Of a stretch of DNA of 64,000 bases, positions 27,070-35,750 are shown one piece after another. Source of the DNA: Clostridia bacterium (GTDB lineage Bacteria; Bacillota; Clostridia; Christensenellales; Aristaeellaceae); assembly GCA_017545905.1 (NCBI GenBank), contig JAFWXL010000053.1:25309-89308 (forward strand), given 5' to 3'. The notes below the pieces were generated by a model that was given only the letters and a program-made list of their open reading frames with translations, was not told the DNA's origin and did not search any database. Each line of letters begins with the position of its first letter. Position 1 is the stretch's first letter. Made by a program: the position numbers and the translations under genes.

Positions 27070-28047
27070 TTACTTGCCCGCCTCGACCATGTTGTCGAAG
27101 AGGACGTAATCGCTCACCGGAACCTCAGCGGCAACCGCGCCGGAGGCGATGAAGGAGTCCTGCTGAACCTTGTAGTAGCCCTCGATGGTGCCGTCCGCAA
27201 CAGCGGCCAGAACCTCGGCGCTGCTCGGCCAGGCGGCGTCGCCAGTCTGCGCAGCAGCGGAGGCCTCATCGGTGGCGCACTGCTGAGCAACCCACTTGGC
27301 AACCTGCTCAAAGTTCTCCGGCTTGGAGCCGAAGTCCATCGCCTTGTACAGCGCGCGGGTGAACTTGAGGACGGTCTCGGCGTTCTTCTCATAGTAGCCG
27401 CTCAGGACGATCCAGGAAGCCGGGGACACGCTGCGATGCGCGAAGGTCTTGTTGGAGCACAGGGAGATCACGTCGCCCGCGCTCGCATTGATGATGGTGG
27501 TGGTGGACGGAGACCAGCAGGCGCAGGCGTCGATGGAGCCGGACATCATGGCGGTCACCAGCGCGGAAGCGTCCATCTCATAGGCCTCGATGTCGCTCCA
27601 CTGCATGCCGGCTTCTTCAAGGGCATACTTGAGGATCATCTCGGAAGAGGTGCCGGAGGAGTAGCCAACCTTCTTGCCCTTCAGGTCAGTGATGGTCTCG
27701 ATACCGGCCTTCTTGCTGGCCAGCACGTGATCGGCGTCGCCAATCTGGGAGAAGCAGAAGATCTTCGCACGGCCGTTGATGCACAGCTTGTGCGCGCCCG
27801 GTCCGATGTAGCCCATATCGATAGAGCCGGATTCCATAGCGGCGATGATGGTCGGGCCGTCGGCGAACTCGACGAGCTGAACGTCAAGGCCTTCCTCAGC
27901 GAAGTATCCCTGATTAATGCCGGTCACAACGCTCCAGAGGCTGGCGTAGTTGGGCATGTAGGCGATGTTGAGCTTGGTGTTGGCCACAGCGGCGCCCGCC
28001 ATGCACACAAGCATCAGAACGAGAACGAGAGAGAGCAGCTTTTTCAT
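27070..28047 (-). CDS. NitT/TauT-type ABC substrate-binding protein (SsuA/ThiY-like)
   Basis: This is about 325 residues with a signal peptide (MKKLLSLVLVLMLVC, cleavage near AVAN). The mature protein begins with a LNIAYMPNYA strand and has the GIETITDLKGKKVGYSSG block typical of nitrate, sulfonate, taurine and thiamine-precursor binding proteins. A GGAGG site 8 nt upstream favours the ATG at 28047 over one 15 nt earlier. It is the last gene of the permease, ATPase, binding-protein operon. The ligand is not determinable, but small organic acids or sulfonates suit the family. Confidence 0.88.
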   Translation of the reverse strand: MKKLLSLVLVLMLVCMAGAAVANTKLNIAYMPNYASLWSVVTGINQGYFAEEGLDVQLVEFADGPTIIAAMESGSIDMGYIGPGAHKLCINGRAKIFCFSQIGDADHVLASKKAGIETITDLKGKKVGYSSGTSSEMILKYALEEAGMQWSDIEAYEMDASALVTAMMSGSIDACACWSPSTTTIINASAGDVISLCSNKTFAHRSVSPASWIVLSGYYEKNAETVLKFTRALYKAMDFGSKPENFEQVAKWVAQQCATDEASAAAQTGDAAWPSSAEVLAAVADGTIEGYYKVQQDSFIASGAVAAEVPVSDYVLFDNMVEAGK

Positions 28048-28102
28048 GGTGTGTTCCTCCATTTTATTTTTTAAGCGGACACGCGCCGCCTAAATTCGCG
28101 GT

Positions 28103-28888
28103 TTACTTCCTGACCTCAAGGTACTCCTGATAGACCTGACCCCAGATTTCATTCTTAAGCTCGATGAATTCAGGCGTCATCTTGGTCTCCTGCGTACGCG
28201 GATACGGAATATTGATATCCACGATGCGCTTGATGCGGCCCGGGCGTGCGCTCATGATAATGACCTTCTGCGCCAGAATGATCGCCTCGTCGACGTCATG
28301 GGTGATGAAGAAGCAGGTTTTCTTCTTCTTCTGCCAGGTTTCAAGCAATTCGGTCTGCAGCTGGGTACGGGTCTGCGCGTCCAGCGCGCCGAACGGCTCG
28401 TCCATCAGCAGCACCTGCGGCTCCGCCGCATACGCGCGGGCGATGGCCACGCGCTGCTTCATGCCGCCGGAAAGCTCCTTCGGATAGTGATCGGCGAACT
28501 TCGCCAGATCGACCATCTCCAGATACTTCATGGCCTCGGTTTCAGCCTCTTTGCCCTTAACGCCGCGCATTTCCAGCGCGAACATGACGTTCTTCTTGAC
28601 GGTCAGCCACGGGAAGAGCGCATACTGCTGGAAGACCACGCCGCGCTCGGTGCCTGTGCCGGTCACTTCCTTGCCATTGCAGTAGACCTTGCCCTCGGTC
28701 GGCTCAAGCAGGCCGGCGATGATGTTGAGCAGGGTCGACTTGCCGCAGCCGGACGGGCCGACCACGCAGATAAACTCGTTGTCATGAATGTCAAGGTCAA
28801 CGCCGTTGAGAGCGACCATTTCGCCGTTGCGGCCATTGAACACCTTGCGCACGCCGTCAATACGGATGCACACATTTTCCTTGTTCAT
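28103..28888 (-). CDS. NitT/TauT-type ABC transporter ATP-binding protein
   Basis: This is about 261 residues. Walker A GPSGCGKS is at 44-51, the signature LSGGMKQR follows, Walker B is VLLMDEPFGALD and the switch is ITHDVDEAI, the pattern of SsuB/TauB ATPases. The ATG at 28888 overlaps the permease stop (TGATG), which indicates coupled translation; an upstream in-frame ATG would lengthen the overlap without a better ribosome site. It energises uptake through the permease at 28888-29679. Confidence 0.92.
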   Translation of the reverse strand: MNKENVCIRIDGVRKVFNGRNGEMVALNGVDLDIHDNEFICVVGPSGCGKSTLLNIIAGLLEPTEGKVYCNGKEVTGTGTERGVVFQQYALFPWLTVKKNVMFALEMRGVKGKEAETEAMKYLEMVDLAKFADHYPKELSGGMKQRVAIARAYAAEPQVLLMDEPFGALDAQTRTQLQTELLETWQKKKKTCFFITHDVDEAIILAQKVIIMSARPGRIKRIVDINIPYPRTQETKMTPEFIELKNEIWGQVYQEYLEVRK

Positions 28889-29679
28889 CAGATCTCGCGC
28901 TTCTCCTGCCACGACGTGAGCCTCCTTTCAGCGGTCTTAATGAGCTTTTCGATGGTAATGCCGAGGATACCGATAATGATGATGTACAGCAGCATCGGCG
29001 CCGGCTCAAAGCTGTTGTTCAGGCTGCGGATACGCATGCCCAGGCCGGCAGTCGCACCGGTGGACTCTGCGGCGATCAGCGTGGTCAGCGCGACAGACGC
29101 GCCCAGACGGATCGCGGTAAGGATGAAAGGCAGCGTCGCCGGAGCGATGACGCGGATGAAGATGTCCTTATCCGTCGCGCCCAGCACGCGCGCAGCCTTG
29201 ATGAGCGTCTCGTCCACGTTGATGACGCCCTGATAGATCGTCACGCACATGGTCAGGAAGCAGGCGATGGTGATGACGATGATCTGCGGCTTGCGGCCAA
29301 CGCCGGCAGCGATAACGATCAGCGGAACATACGCCAGCGGCGGGATGTTGCGGATGAACTGGATCCACGGCTCGATGATGAAGCGCACCGGCTTATACCA
29401 CGCCATCAGGATGGCGACCGGCAGAGCGATCACAAAGCCCAGCACATAGCCGGAGAATACGGAGATGAGGCTGGAAGAGATGTCCTTCCAGAGCACGCCG
29501 CGGGTAATCATCGTGGAGATGCTGCCCAGAACCTTGAACATGTTGGGGAAGGCGCGCGATGTTGCCGGGATGATGGAGAGCACCCACCACAGCAGCATCG
29601 CCGCGAGGAAGGAAAGCAGCAGCCAGACCTTGCCGGGGATCCGGTCGGCCAGCCCGCTCTTCGAGTTGCGCTTGTCCAT
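28888..29679 (-). CDS. NitT/TauT-type ABC transporter permease
   Basis: This is about 263 residues with six membrane segments and the ATPase-contact loop around KAARVLGATDKDIF, as in SsuC/TauC. The ATG at 29679 has AAGGAG 7 nt upstream and is preferred to one 18 nt earlier. It is the first gene of a three-gene operon preceded by a TATAAT promoter element. Confidence 0.92.
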   Translation of the reverse strand: MDKRNSKSGLADRIPGKVWLLLSFLAAMLLWWVLSIIPATSRAFPNMFKVLGSISTMITRGVLWKDISSSLISVFSGYVLGFVIALPVAILMAWYKPVRFIIEPWIQFIRNIPPLAYVPLIVIAAGVGRKPQIIVITIACFLTMCVTIYQGVINVDETLIKAARVLGATDKDIFIRVIAPATLPFILTAIRLGASVALTTLIAAESTGATAGLGMRIRSLNNSFEPAPMLLYIIIIGILGITIEKLIKTAERRLTSWQEKREI

Positions 29680-29744
29680 AGACTTTCTCCTTTTCACTCA
29701 TAAAAAGCTACAGAAATTGGGGGATATGATTGTCGTTGTTTCCT

Positions 29745-29750
29745 ATTATA
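29745..29750 (-). promoter_or_regulatory. -10 box of the NitT/TauT-type operon
   Basis: A perfect TATAAT on the minus strand lies about 66 nt upstream of the permease ATG. The -35 position (TTTCTT at 17-nt spacing) is weak. Confidence 0.5.
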
Positions 29751-29804
29751 CCTCACATGTTGAACAAAAGAAAGTATGATTTTTCATCATCCTGTGTAAA
29801 TCGT

Positions 29805-30962
29805 TTATTTGAAGCTTATCATCTTCGGCAGTTCTCCGCCCAGCAGCGGCCTGCACCAATTGACAAACGCCTCCGTCACGCCGTTGCCGCGTTCGTTGAT
29901 ATAGCTGTCGGGCATTTTCTTTTCATGGAGCATCACATCGTGCACATCAATCAGTTCCGTGCGCACGCGATACGCTTCGCCTTCCTCGCGCATCAGCGCG
30001 ACCATCTTGCCGCTTTCGCCCGCCACGCAGGCACGCACTGCTTCGCGGCCCACGGCGATAGCCTCCTGCTGATCCACAGGCGACACATGCAGCATGGACG
30101 CGCGGCCGATCAGGCCCGGCTTTTCGCTTCTGGCCTTGTAGCCCAGGCGCTTGATCACCAGCATCGCCAGATGCGCGGACACATCGCCGAAGTACGTCGA
30201 GCGGCCGGAACGGAATACCGGCGGCACAATATTCTTTCCGTCCTTGTCCGTCAGGCCCTCGCTGCACACCACAACAACGCCGCGCTTCTTTTCAAGCACA
30301 GCTTTAACGTCCTCGATGTAGCGATCCTCGTCGAACGGGCGCTCCGGCAGGTAGATCAGATCCGGACCGTCCACGCCGCAGTCCCGCGCCAGCGCGGAAG
30401 CCGCCGTGATCCATCCCGCATTTCTGCCGCATGCCTCAATCACAACCACGTGAATCGGAAGCCCCTGAACATCCGCGCAGACCTCCGCCACGCTCTGAGC
30501 GATATACCGGGCAGCGCTGGCAAATCCCGGCGCATGATCCGTGACGGCGATGTCATTGTCCATCGTCTTGGGAATGCCCATCACACGGATGTCCGTACCT
30601 GCGCACGCCTGACAGATCTTGCCGCAGGTATCCATCGTTCCGTTGCCGCCATTCATGAGCACATACTTGATGCCGAAGCGCTCAAATACCGGCAGCATCG
30701 CCTCATAATGCTCCTTCTCCAGCTCGTCGCGGCTCGTCCCGATGGCGCTGCCCGGCGTGTGCAGCAGCAGCTCCAGCTGCTGCTGCCCCACATCGGTGAT
30801 GTCCTTGAGATTGCCCGCAAGCAGGCCGCCCGTTCCGCCGATAGCCGCATAGATGCGATCCACCTGCGCCTCTTCCTTCGCCTGACAGATCGCTCCGTAA
30901 AGCGATGCATTGATGACGGCAGTCGGTCCGCCGCCATGAACCAGAAGCAGATTACCAGCCAT
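29805..30962 (-). CDS. 6-phosphofructokinase, mixed ATP/PPi-type sequence
   Basis: This 385-residue enzyme of the PfkA superfamily phosphorylates fructose-6-phosphate. The N-terminal nucleotide motif is GGGPTAVIN. The usual GGDGS or GGDDS site reads GGNGTMD. The substrate motif is IPKTMDND, with a lysine that is a hallmark of pyrophosphate-dependent enzymes. The effector-like segment EACGRNAGW is present. The phosphoryl donor is therefore uncertain, and the Asn in place of the conserved first Asp of GGD is unusual. Length fits PPi-type or long PFKs. A GGGAGG site precedes the ATG, and a TATAAT box lies 41 nt upstream. Confidence 0.88.
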   Translation of the reverse strand: MAGNLLLVHGGGPTAVINASLYGAICQAKEEAQVDRIYAAIGGTGGLLAGNLKDITDVGQQQLELLLHTPGSAIGTSRDELEKEHYEAMLPVFERFGIKYVLMNGGNGTMDTCGKICQACAGTDIRVMGIPKTMDNDIAVTDHAPGFASAARYIAQSVAEVCADVQGLPIHVVVIEACGRNAGWITAASALARDCGVDGPDLIYLPERPFDEDRYIEDVKAVLEKKRGVVVVCSEGLTDKDGKNIVPPVFRSGRSTYFGDVSAHLAMLVIKRLGYKARSEKPGLIGRASMLHVSPVDQQEAIAVGREAVRACVAGESGKMVALMREEGEAYRVRTELIDVHDVMLHEKKMPDSYINERGNGVTEAFVNWCRPLLGGELPKMISFK

Positions 30963-31002
30963 ATGTACCTCCCCGTTTCATGAACGTATTGTTATATATA
31001 TC

Positions 31003-31008
31003 ATTATA
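31003..31008 (-). promoter_or_regulatory. -10 box of the phosphofructokinase gene
   Basis: TATAAT on the minus strand sits in AT-rich DNA 41 nt before the ATG. A TTTTCA-like -35 is at about 17 nt. Confidence 0.5.
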
Positions 31009-31044
31009 ATCTCCAGCCGTACAAATGAAAAGGATGGTCTTTTT

Positions 31045-32034
31045 TCATCCCTGCGCATGACCGCGGGCAGAAAGCAGCACATGCGCGCTGCCGCTGAGCA
31101 CATATTCCCCTATTCCCGCGGGCACAAACGCGCTGGCGCCCCTGTCAAGCGTCAGCCGCTCTCCGCCGAATGTGATCCCGCAGGAACCGCTCACGCAAAG
31201 AAGCGCGTGAAAGCTTCTGCCGTCAGCATGCAGCGGCATATCGCCTTCCACGTTCAGCATGCTGACGGAAAACCATTCGCAGTCCGCCAGCATGATTCTT
31301 GTGCCGCCCCGGACGACCTCTTCTTCCCGTTCGCCCATATGACACTGCGGCGCCGGCTGCAGCCTGGCTACTTCCAGCCCCTTGTCGATGTGCATTTCCC
31401 TCGGCTTGCCATCCGGGCCAAGGTAACCAAAGTCATACAGCCGATAGGTGATATCGCTGTTTTGCTGAACCTCAGCGACGACCATTCCCTCCCCGATGGC
31501 ATGCACCACGCCGGACGGAATGAAGAAGGCGTCTCCCACGCGCACTTCAAAAAAGGCCAGCAAATCACACAGCGTGCCCGCCTCAATGGCGTCGCGCACC
31601 TGCTTTTTGCTTGTATTTTCTTTAAAGCCGTAATACACGCCTGCGCCCGGCGCGGCATCGAGCACGACCCACATCTCCGTCTTTCCCTGACTGCCTTCCA
31701 CCCGCCGTGCATAGGCGTCGTCGGGATGTACCTGAAGGGCCAGCGTCCTTTTCGCGTCAATCAGCTTGATCAGCAGCGGAAATACTTCTCCCTCCAGCGC
31801 ATCCTCGTGCATCCGCTTCGGATGCTCCTGCAGATAATCGCGCAGCGTTCTGCCCTGATCAGGCCCCGATGCAATCACAGACAGCCATCCCTCATGACAG
31901 CTGACCTCCCAGCTCTCCGCCAGCGGCCTGACGTCCGTCTCCTTGCCAAAGTCGCGAAGCAGGCGCTCTCCGCCCCACGGATATGCCCGGAAAGCCGGTT
32001 TAAGCAGCATAGGGCAAATCTCTGTTTTTCTCAT
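31045..32034 (-). CDS. manA: Mannose-6-phosphate isomerase, class I
   Basis: This is about 329 residues. Zinc enzymes of this class interconvert mannose-6-phosphate and fructose-6-phosphate. The N-terminal AYPWGGERLL, zinc ligands in LQVHPDD, the glutamate region and SGVVHAIGEG are visible, and a C-terminal cupin part follows. The ATG at 32034 has GGAGA 8 nt upstream and is favoured over one eight codons earlier. It precedes phosphofructokinase on the same strand and feeds the same intermediate. Confidence 0.93.
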   Translation of the reverse strand: MRKTEICPMLLKPAFRAYPWGGERLLRDFGKETDVRPLAESWEVSCHEGWLSVIASGPDQGRTLRDYLQEHPKRMHEDALEGEVFPLLIKLIDAKRTLALQVHPDDAYARRVEGSQGKTEMWVVLDAAPGAGVYYGFKENTSKKQVRDAIEAGTLCDLLAFFEVRVGDAFFIPSGVVHAIGEGMVVAEVQQNSDITYRLYDFGYLGPDGKPREMHIDKGLEVARLQPAPQCHMGEREEEVVRGGTRIMLADCEWFSVSMLNVEGDMPLHADGRSFHALLCVSGSCGITFGGERLTLDRGASAFVPAGIGEYVLSGSAHVLLSARGHAQG

Positions 32035-32153
32035 TGGTCTTTCTCCACAGCGAGACAATGGTCAGCAAAACCATCATCGCATATCCACGCTGCGCGCCAT
32101 GCATACCGCCGCATCACCGACGCATAATCCGCAGCATATGGATCAGAATCGGG

Positions 32154-32396
32154 CTATATATGTTTTATTATAACGCTTTTCTTCGCATTCGTAAACATAC
32201 GGAACATGGACTCAAGCGTTTTGCCGCCCTGCACTTTCTCCCATATGAACACTGCATCCGCCTTCCGCTTTTCAAACATCCGCAGGAACAGCGCAATCCG
32301 CTTCTTCCTCACTTCCCGACAGGAAAGGTCCTCGTCCAGCGCCAGCAGGGTTCTGACCTCCGGCAACGCTTGACGCGGCACAATAGCGGCAGCCAT
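32154..32396 (-). pseudogene. Serine recombinase C-terminal remnant (copy 1)
   Basis: An 80-codon stretch contains a segment (LDEDLSCREVRKKR, then IALFLRMFEKRKAD) that closely matches part of the recombinase tail at 32711-33091. The flanking codons do not match, so this is a broken, diverged fragment of a second recombinase copy. From 32397 to 32710 I see no gene. Confidence 0.5.
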
Positions 32397-32710
32397 GAGA
32401 TGAAAAAAAGCCTTATGGCATAAGGCTTAAACAGATGTAATTTAACTCATCATGCGGCAGAACCAAGGGATGCCGCGGCACGATGACCGCAGCAAAAGAC
32501 GTTTTCAGTAAACTTAAATCTTAAGAGAATTATTTATAATAATTTTACACCTTTATCTGTGCAATGTACAGGGTGAATCACATAAGAATGCGAATCGCAT
32601 GCATTTTAATGCGTATCAGTACCTTTGAAAAGAAAAAACTGGGGACGATCTCCTACGTCTCCACTGCCATACACTTACCATTTTTCGCCGTAAGCCTTCA
32701 CCCATGTCAA

Positions 32711-33091
32711 TCACAACCCAATTTCCTGAACTTGTCCGCTTCTCAACTCAAATCTCAATTCTAATCTGTTATTCTCGCTAGCTGCACGCACAACCACACT
32801 TTCCACCATCGCCACAAACGTTCCAGCGTCAAACTCCACATCCGCTTCCTGCTTTTCAAACATCCGCAAGAACAGTGCAATCTGCATCTTCCTCGCTTCC
32901 CGGCTGCAAAGGTCTTCGTCGATCTCCTGAATTCTTTCCGCCGCCTGTTTGTACTCTGCACTCAGCGTATCATATTCCCGGCGATACTCCTCCTGATTAA
33001 GCTCCGTGCGCGCATTATCATTCACCAGCCGGCGAATGCGCTCATTCAGAAGGAGCATCTTTTCTTCCAGTGTCTCTAGCTCACGATTCAA
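32711..33091 (-). pseudogene. Large serine recombinase, C-terminal fragment (copy 2)
   Basis: These 126 codons match the coiled-coil and C-terminal tail of large serine recombinases from integrative elements: a charged heptad-like region (NRELETLEEKMLLLNER), then CSREARKMQIALFLRMFE and a final beta-rich tail. The resolvase catalytic domain and zinc ribbon are missing. Its 5' end overlaps the end of the primase fragment, so a deletion appears to have joined the two genes. It is probably not functional. Confidence 0.7.
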
Positions 33092-33603
33092 GTCATCTGC
33101 ATGGTCGAAAGCACGTCCGGATCATGCGGTATCAGCGTCATATCGGACAGCCGGAGCAGTCCGTTCTGGAAGTTGATAATGTCCTCGTCTGCGTTCAGAT
33201 CCTCTTCAGAAATAAAGAGGTTATCCGTGAGCAGCAGGTCATACACTTCGTTCAGCGTTCTCGTCTTCACCAGATACTCGTTGTAGTCAATGATGAACTG
33301 CTTGATCACACCCAGCATCATGATCTTTGACATCAGTCGGTAGGCTCCATCCCGGTACACATAACAGCGTGCGCCGCTCATAGCATGATCCTGCACAAAG
33401 ATGTACTGCAGATGTTCACGGACGTATTGCGCCAGCCGAGTCGGCGATACTGACTCCGCACCTGTCTGTGGATTGATCGTCACAAATGGCGGCTTTTCCT
33501 TCAAAGAATGATGGTACACGCCACGCCGGGCTGCAATACCGCATGCTTCATCAGGCGCCATTCGGGCAAAAACGATCATTCCGGGCAGCGGATCGGGCTG
33601 CAT
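33088..33603 (-). pseudogene. Phage/plasmid D5-type primase, N-terminal fragment
   Basis: These 171 codons end in the pattern INFQNGLLRLSDMTLIPHDP, typical of the D5_N region just before the helicase P-loop of P4-family primases (replication proteins of phages and integrative elements). The P-loop domain is absent because the frame ends at the junction with the recombinase tail. The same frame continues upstream across a TAG at 33628-33630 into another open stretch, but whether that belongs to the gene is uncertain. Confidence 0.6.
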
Positions 33604-33850
33604 CTCTAGGTCAGCCGCAGCGAAAAGCTACACAAACCCCGTCTCCAGAACATGCTGCGGATACACATCTGTAAACCACGTCCTCCGCGCTATATAGGAA
33701 GTCGCTCCGGCGGCTTTTTTTGTTTGTCTCATCAGCGCTGATTCTCCCCGAAATGATTGTGCTTTCGGTCGGGTTGCTATTCCCGCGGCACAGAGTGATG
33801 TATGTGTCACCGCAGGCGGGAAAAGCCGCCGTGCACAAGGAGAAAGCCTC

Positions 33851-34350
33851 ATGAAAAACCAGACTTTTGGCATCGAGATTGAAACCACCGGTTTGAGCCG
33901 CGAACGCACAGCCAAAGCCATCGCCGCCTATTTCGGCACACAGGCCCGATACGTCAACCACCATCTGGGCGGTTGGCACATCCCCATGCCGGACGGCCGC
34001 AAGTGGATCGTTGAGCGCGACGCCTCCGTGACCGATCCAGCTGCAGAGGTGGTCAGCCCAGTGTGCCGCTGGGAGGACATCGAGATGGTGCAGGCGGTTG
34101 TCCGGTGCATCAAGCAGGCTGGCGCACGGGCGGACAGCAGCTGCGGCATCCACATCCATGTAGGCCTTGGAGAGCACACCCCGCAGAGCCTCCGCCGTCT
34201 GGTGAACATTGTGAATGCCAAAGAAGACCTCCTGACCATGGCGCTTGGCATCAGCCCTAACCGCCGCCAGCGCTGGTGCAAGCCGGTCGACCCCAACTTC
34301 CTGAGGCAAATCAACCTGCGAAAGCCCGCCAGCATCTGCTTGCGAATCTC
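33851..34350 (+). pseudogene. Amidoligase (amidoligase_2) N-terminal part, truncated
   Basis: It opens with an AAGGAG site and FGIEIETTGLSRE, then YVNHHLGGWHI, an AEVVSP segment and CGIHIHVGL, the pattern of the putative amidoligase family carried by mobile elements in Clostridia. After about residue 165 (INLRKPAS) the family sequence stops and the frame runs on into out-of-frame sequence of the next gene, so the C-terminal half has been deleted. Intact members are predicted ATP-dependent amide-bond-forming enzymes. Confidence 0.75.
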
Positions 34351-34503
34351 CCCCGCAATGTGGCATGGAGGCAGACAACTCCCTCCAGCCGGGTTTCCTG
34401 ATTTTCCTTTTTCCCCGCCTGATGAGGACCCGGCGGCACCGGGTCGAAACGCAGCCTGCGTCGCGGGAAGCCGCACAGCTATCAAATCAAGGAGGCATTG
34501 CTC

Positions 34504-34722
34504 ATGGCAAAACTGGACCTTTACACCTGCATGGACATCTTCGACTGGTTCGATGACAACACATTCGAGTATATCAACCACATCCTCACCAGCAAGGCAA
34601 ACGGCGAGCAGCGCGTGCGTTCCGCCATGCCGGCTATCCTGCAGCATGCCCGCTGGCTCCTGAATCTGCACCTCGATACAGACTGCGCTTATCCGGAAGA
34701 AACCCTTCCCAAATCCGCTTGA
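34504..34722 (+). CDS. Small mobile-element protein, unknown
   Basis: This is 72 residues, acidic and probably helical, with a strong AAGGAGG site 8 nt before its ATG. It contains a LYTCMDIFDWFDDN motif. I do not recognise the family. It lies between the amidoligase remnant and the cyclotransferase gene on the same strand and is probably element cargo. Confidence 0.65.
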   Translation: MAKLDLYTCMDIFDWFDDNTFEYINHILTSKANGEQRVRSAMPAILQHARWLLNLHLDTDCAYPEETLPKSA

Positions 34723-34784
34723 CTTATCCGCCCGGCAGAGTGATGAATACGCACGACCAACCAACCCACAAGGAGGACACGAAT

Positions 34785-35237
34785 ATGAAATACATCGCTT
34801 ATGGCTCCAACATGGCACAGGATCAGATGGCACGCCGCTGCCCAGATGCCAGACTGATTAGCACAGGGTATCTTGAGCACACCAAGCTCGAATTCTACCT
34901 GCACGCGACGGTTGAGCGCTCACAGGCCAAGGACGCACGGGTGCCGGTGGCGGTCTGTGAGATCAGCAAAGCAGACGAGGAACGGCTGGACATCTACAAA
35001 GGCTTCCCCAGCTACTACATCAAGGCCCAGCGCAAGGTGCGGATGATGGACGGTTCTGAAATCCGCGGCATGATCTACCTGATGAACTACCTGCGCATGT
35101 CGCCGCCCGCCAGCGAATACTATGACGGCATTGAAACGGCATACATGAAGCTTGGCTTTAAGGAAGACATCGAGAAGGTACTCATGCCGGCGCTCGACCG
35201 CAGCTGGCAGCGCAAGAAGCAGATGAGCAAAAGGTGA
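34785..35237 (+). CDS. Gamma-glutamylcyclotransferase (AIG2-like) family protein
   Basis: This is 150 residues with the N-terminal YGSNM motif of the AIG2/GGCT fold and a DIYKGFPSYY segment with the expected acidic site region. GGCT-fold enzymes cyclise gamma-glutamyl groups to release 5-oxoproline. The family is known to be paired with amidoligase_2 genes on mobile elements, and the pairing is seen here, although the amidoligase is broken. AAGGAGG precedes the ATG at 34785. Confidence 0.85.
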   Translation: MKYIAYGSNMAQDQMARRCPDARLISTGYLEHTKLEFYLHATVERSQAKDARVPVAVCEISKADEERLDIYKGFPSYYIKAQRKVRMMDGSEIRGMIYLMNYLRMSPPASEYYDGIETAYMKLGFKEDIEKVLMPALDRSWQRKKQMSKR

Positions 35238-35433
35238 CCAAGCACCTGCAACGCTTGCCGCTCTCCAATCGAGGGCGGCCTTTTGCCGTCATACGAAAAA
35301 AGCAGCCTGTGCGGCTGCCGTTATGATGATTCGGTTACTGTTTTTGTAAGAGTGCTGCCCACGCTACGATGGCTATAAGTGATCATTTGCTGATGCGCTT
35401 TCAAATCAAGCAAAGCCTGCTTGGCATGATTGG

Positions 35434-35742
35434 TCATGGGGAATCCTTCTTGCTGGGCAGCGGCCTGCTGAGCATCTCATGCAGCACACGCCCGCCGTCC
35501 AGAAAGCCATGGATGTACATCTCGATCGCCAGCGCACCGCTTCGGGTAAAGTGTGCGTCTGCATACTCTTCGATCAGGTGCGCATGCTCTAGGCAAAGCT
35601 CTGCAAGCCTGTTTTCCAGTTCATCCGTCCGCTGCAAGCCTTCTATGAAAATGGGATAATCGGCCGGGTGGCGCTTCATGGCATTCGATTCTGTCCATCT
35701 GCCATGTAGCAACGTCGGTCGCGTACTGGTAAAGGACGTCAT
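35434..35742 (-). CDS. Small helical mobile-element protein (DUF6809-like)
   Basis: These are up to 102 codons. The region LAELCLEHAHLIEEYADAH followed by YIHGFLDGGRVLHEML resembles the C-terminal helices of DUF6809-type proteins common on Clostridial elements. The start is unclear. A well-placed ribosome site (GGGAGG) instead serves an ATG at about 35758 in another frame that reads MALDLKDDVLYQY, so the gene may contain a frameshift. Between 35238 and 35433 there is only the end of the element cargo. Confidence 0.45.
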   Translation of the reverse strand: MTSFTSTRPTLLHGRWTESNAMKRHPADYPIFIEGLQRTDELENRLAELCLEHAHLIEEYADAHFTRSGALAIEMYIHGFLDGGRVLHEMLSRPLPSKKDSP

Positions 35743-35750
35743 CTTTCAAA

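Noticed and set aside
34350-34663. Extension of the amidoligase frame to 34663
   Set aside because: The extension reads the small gene at 34504 in the wrong frame and loses all family similarity after about residue 165.
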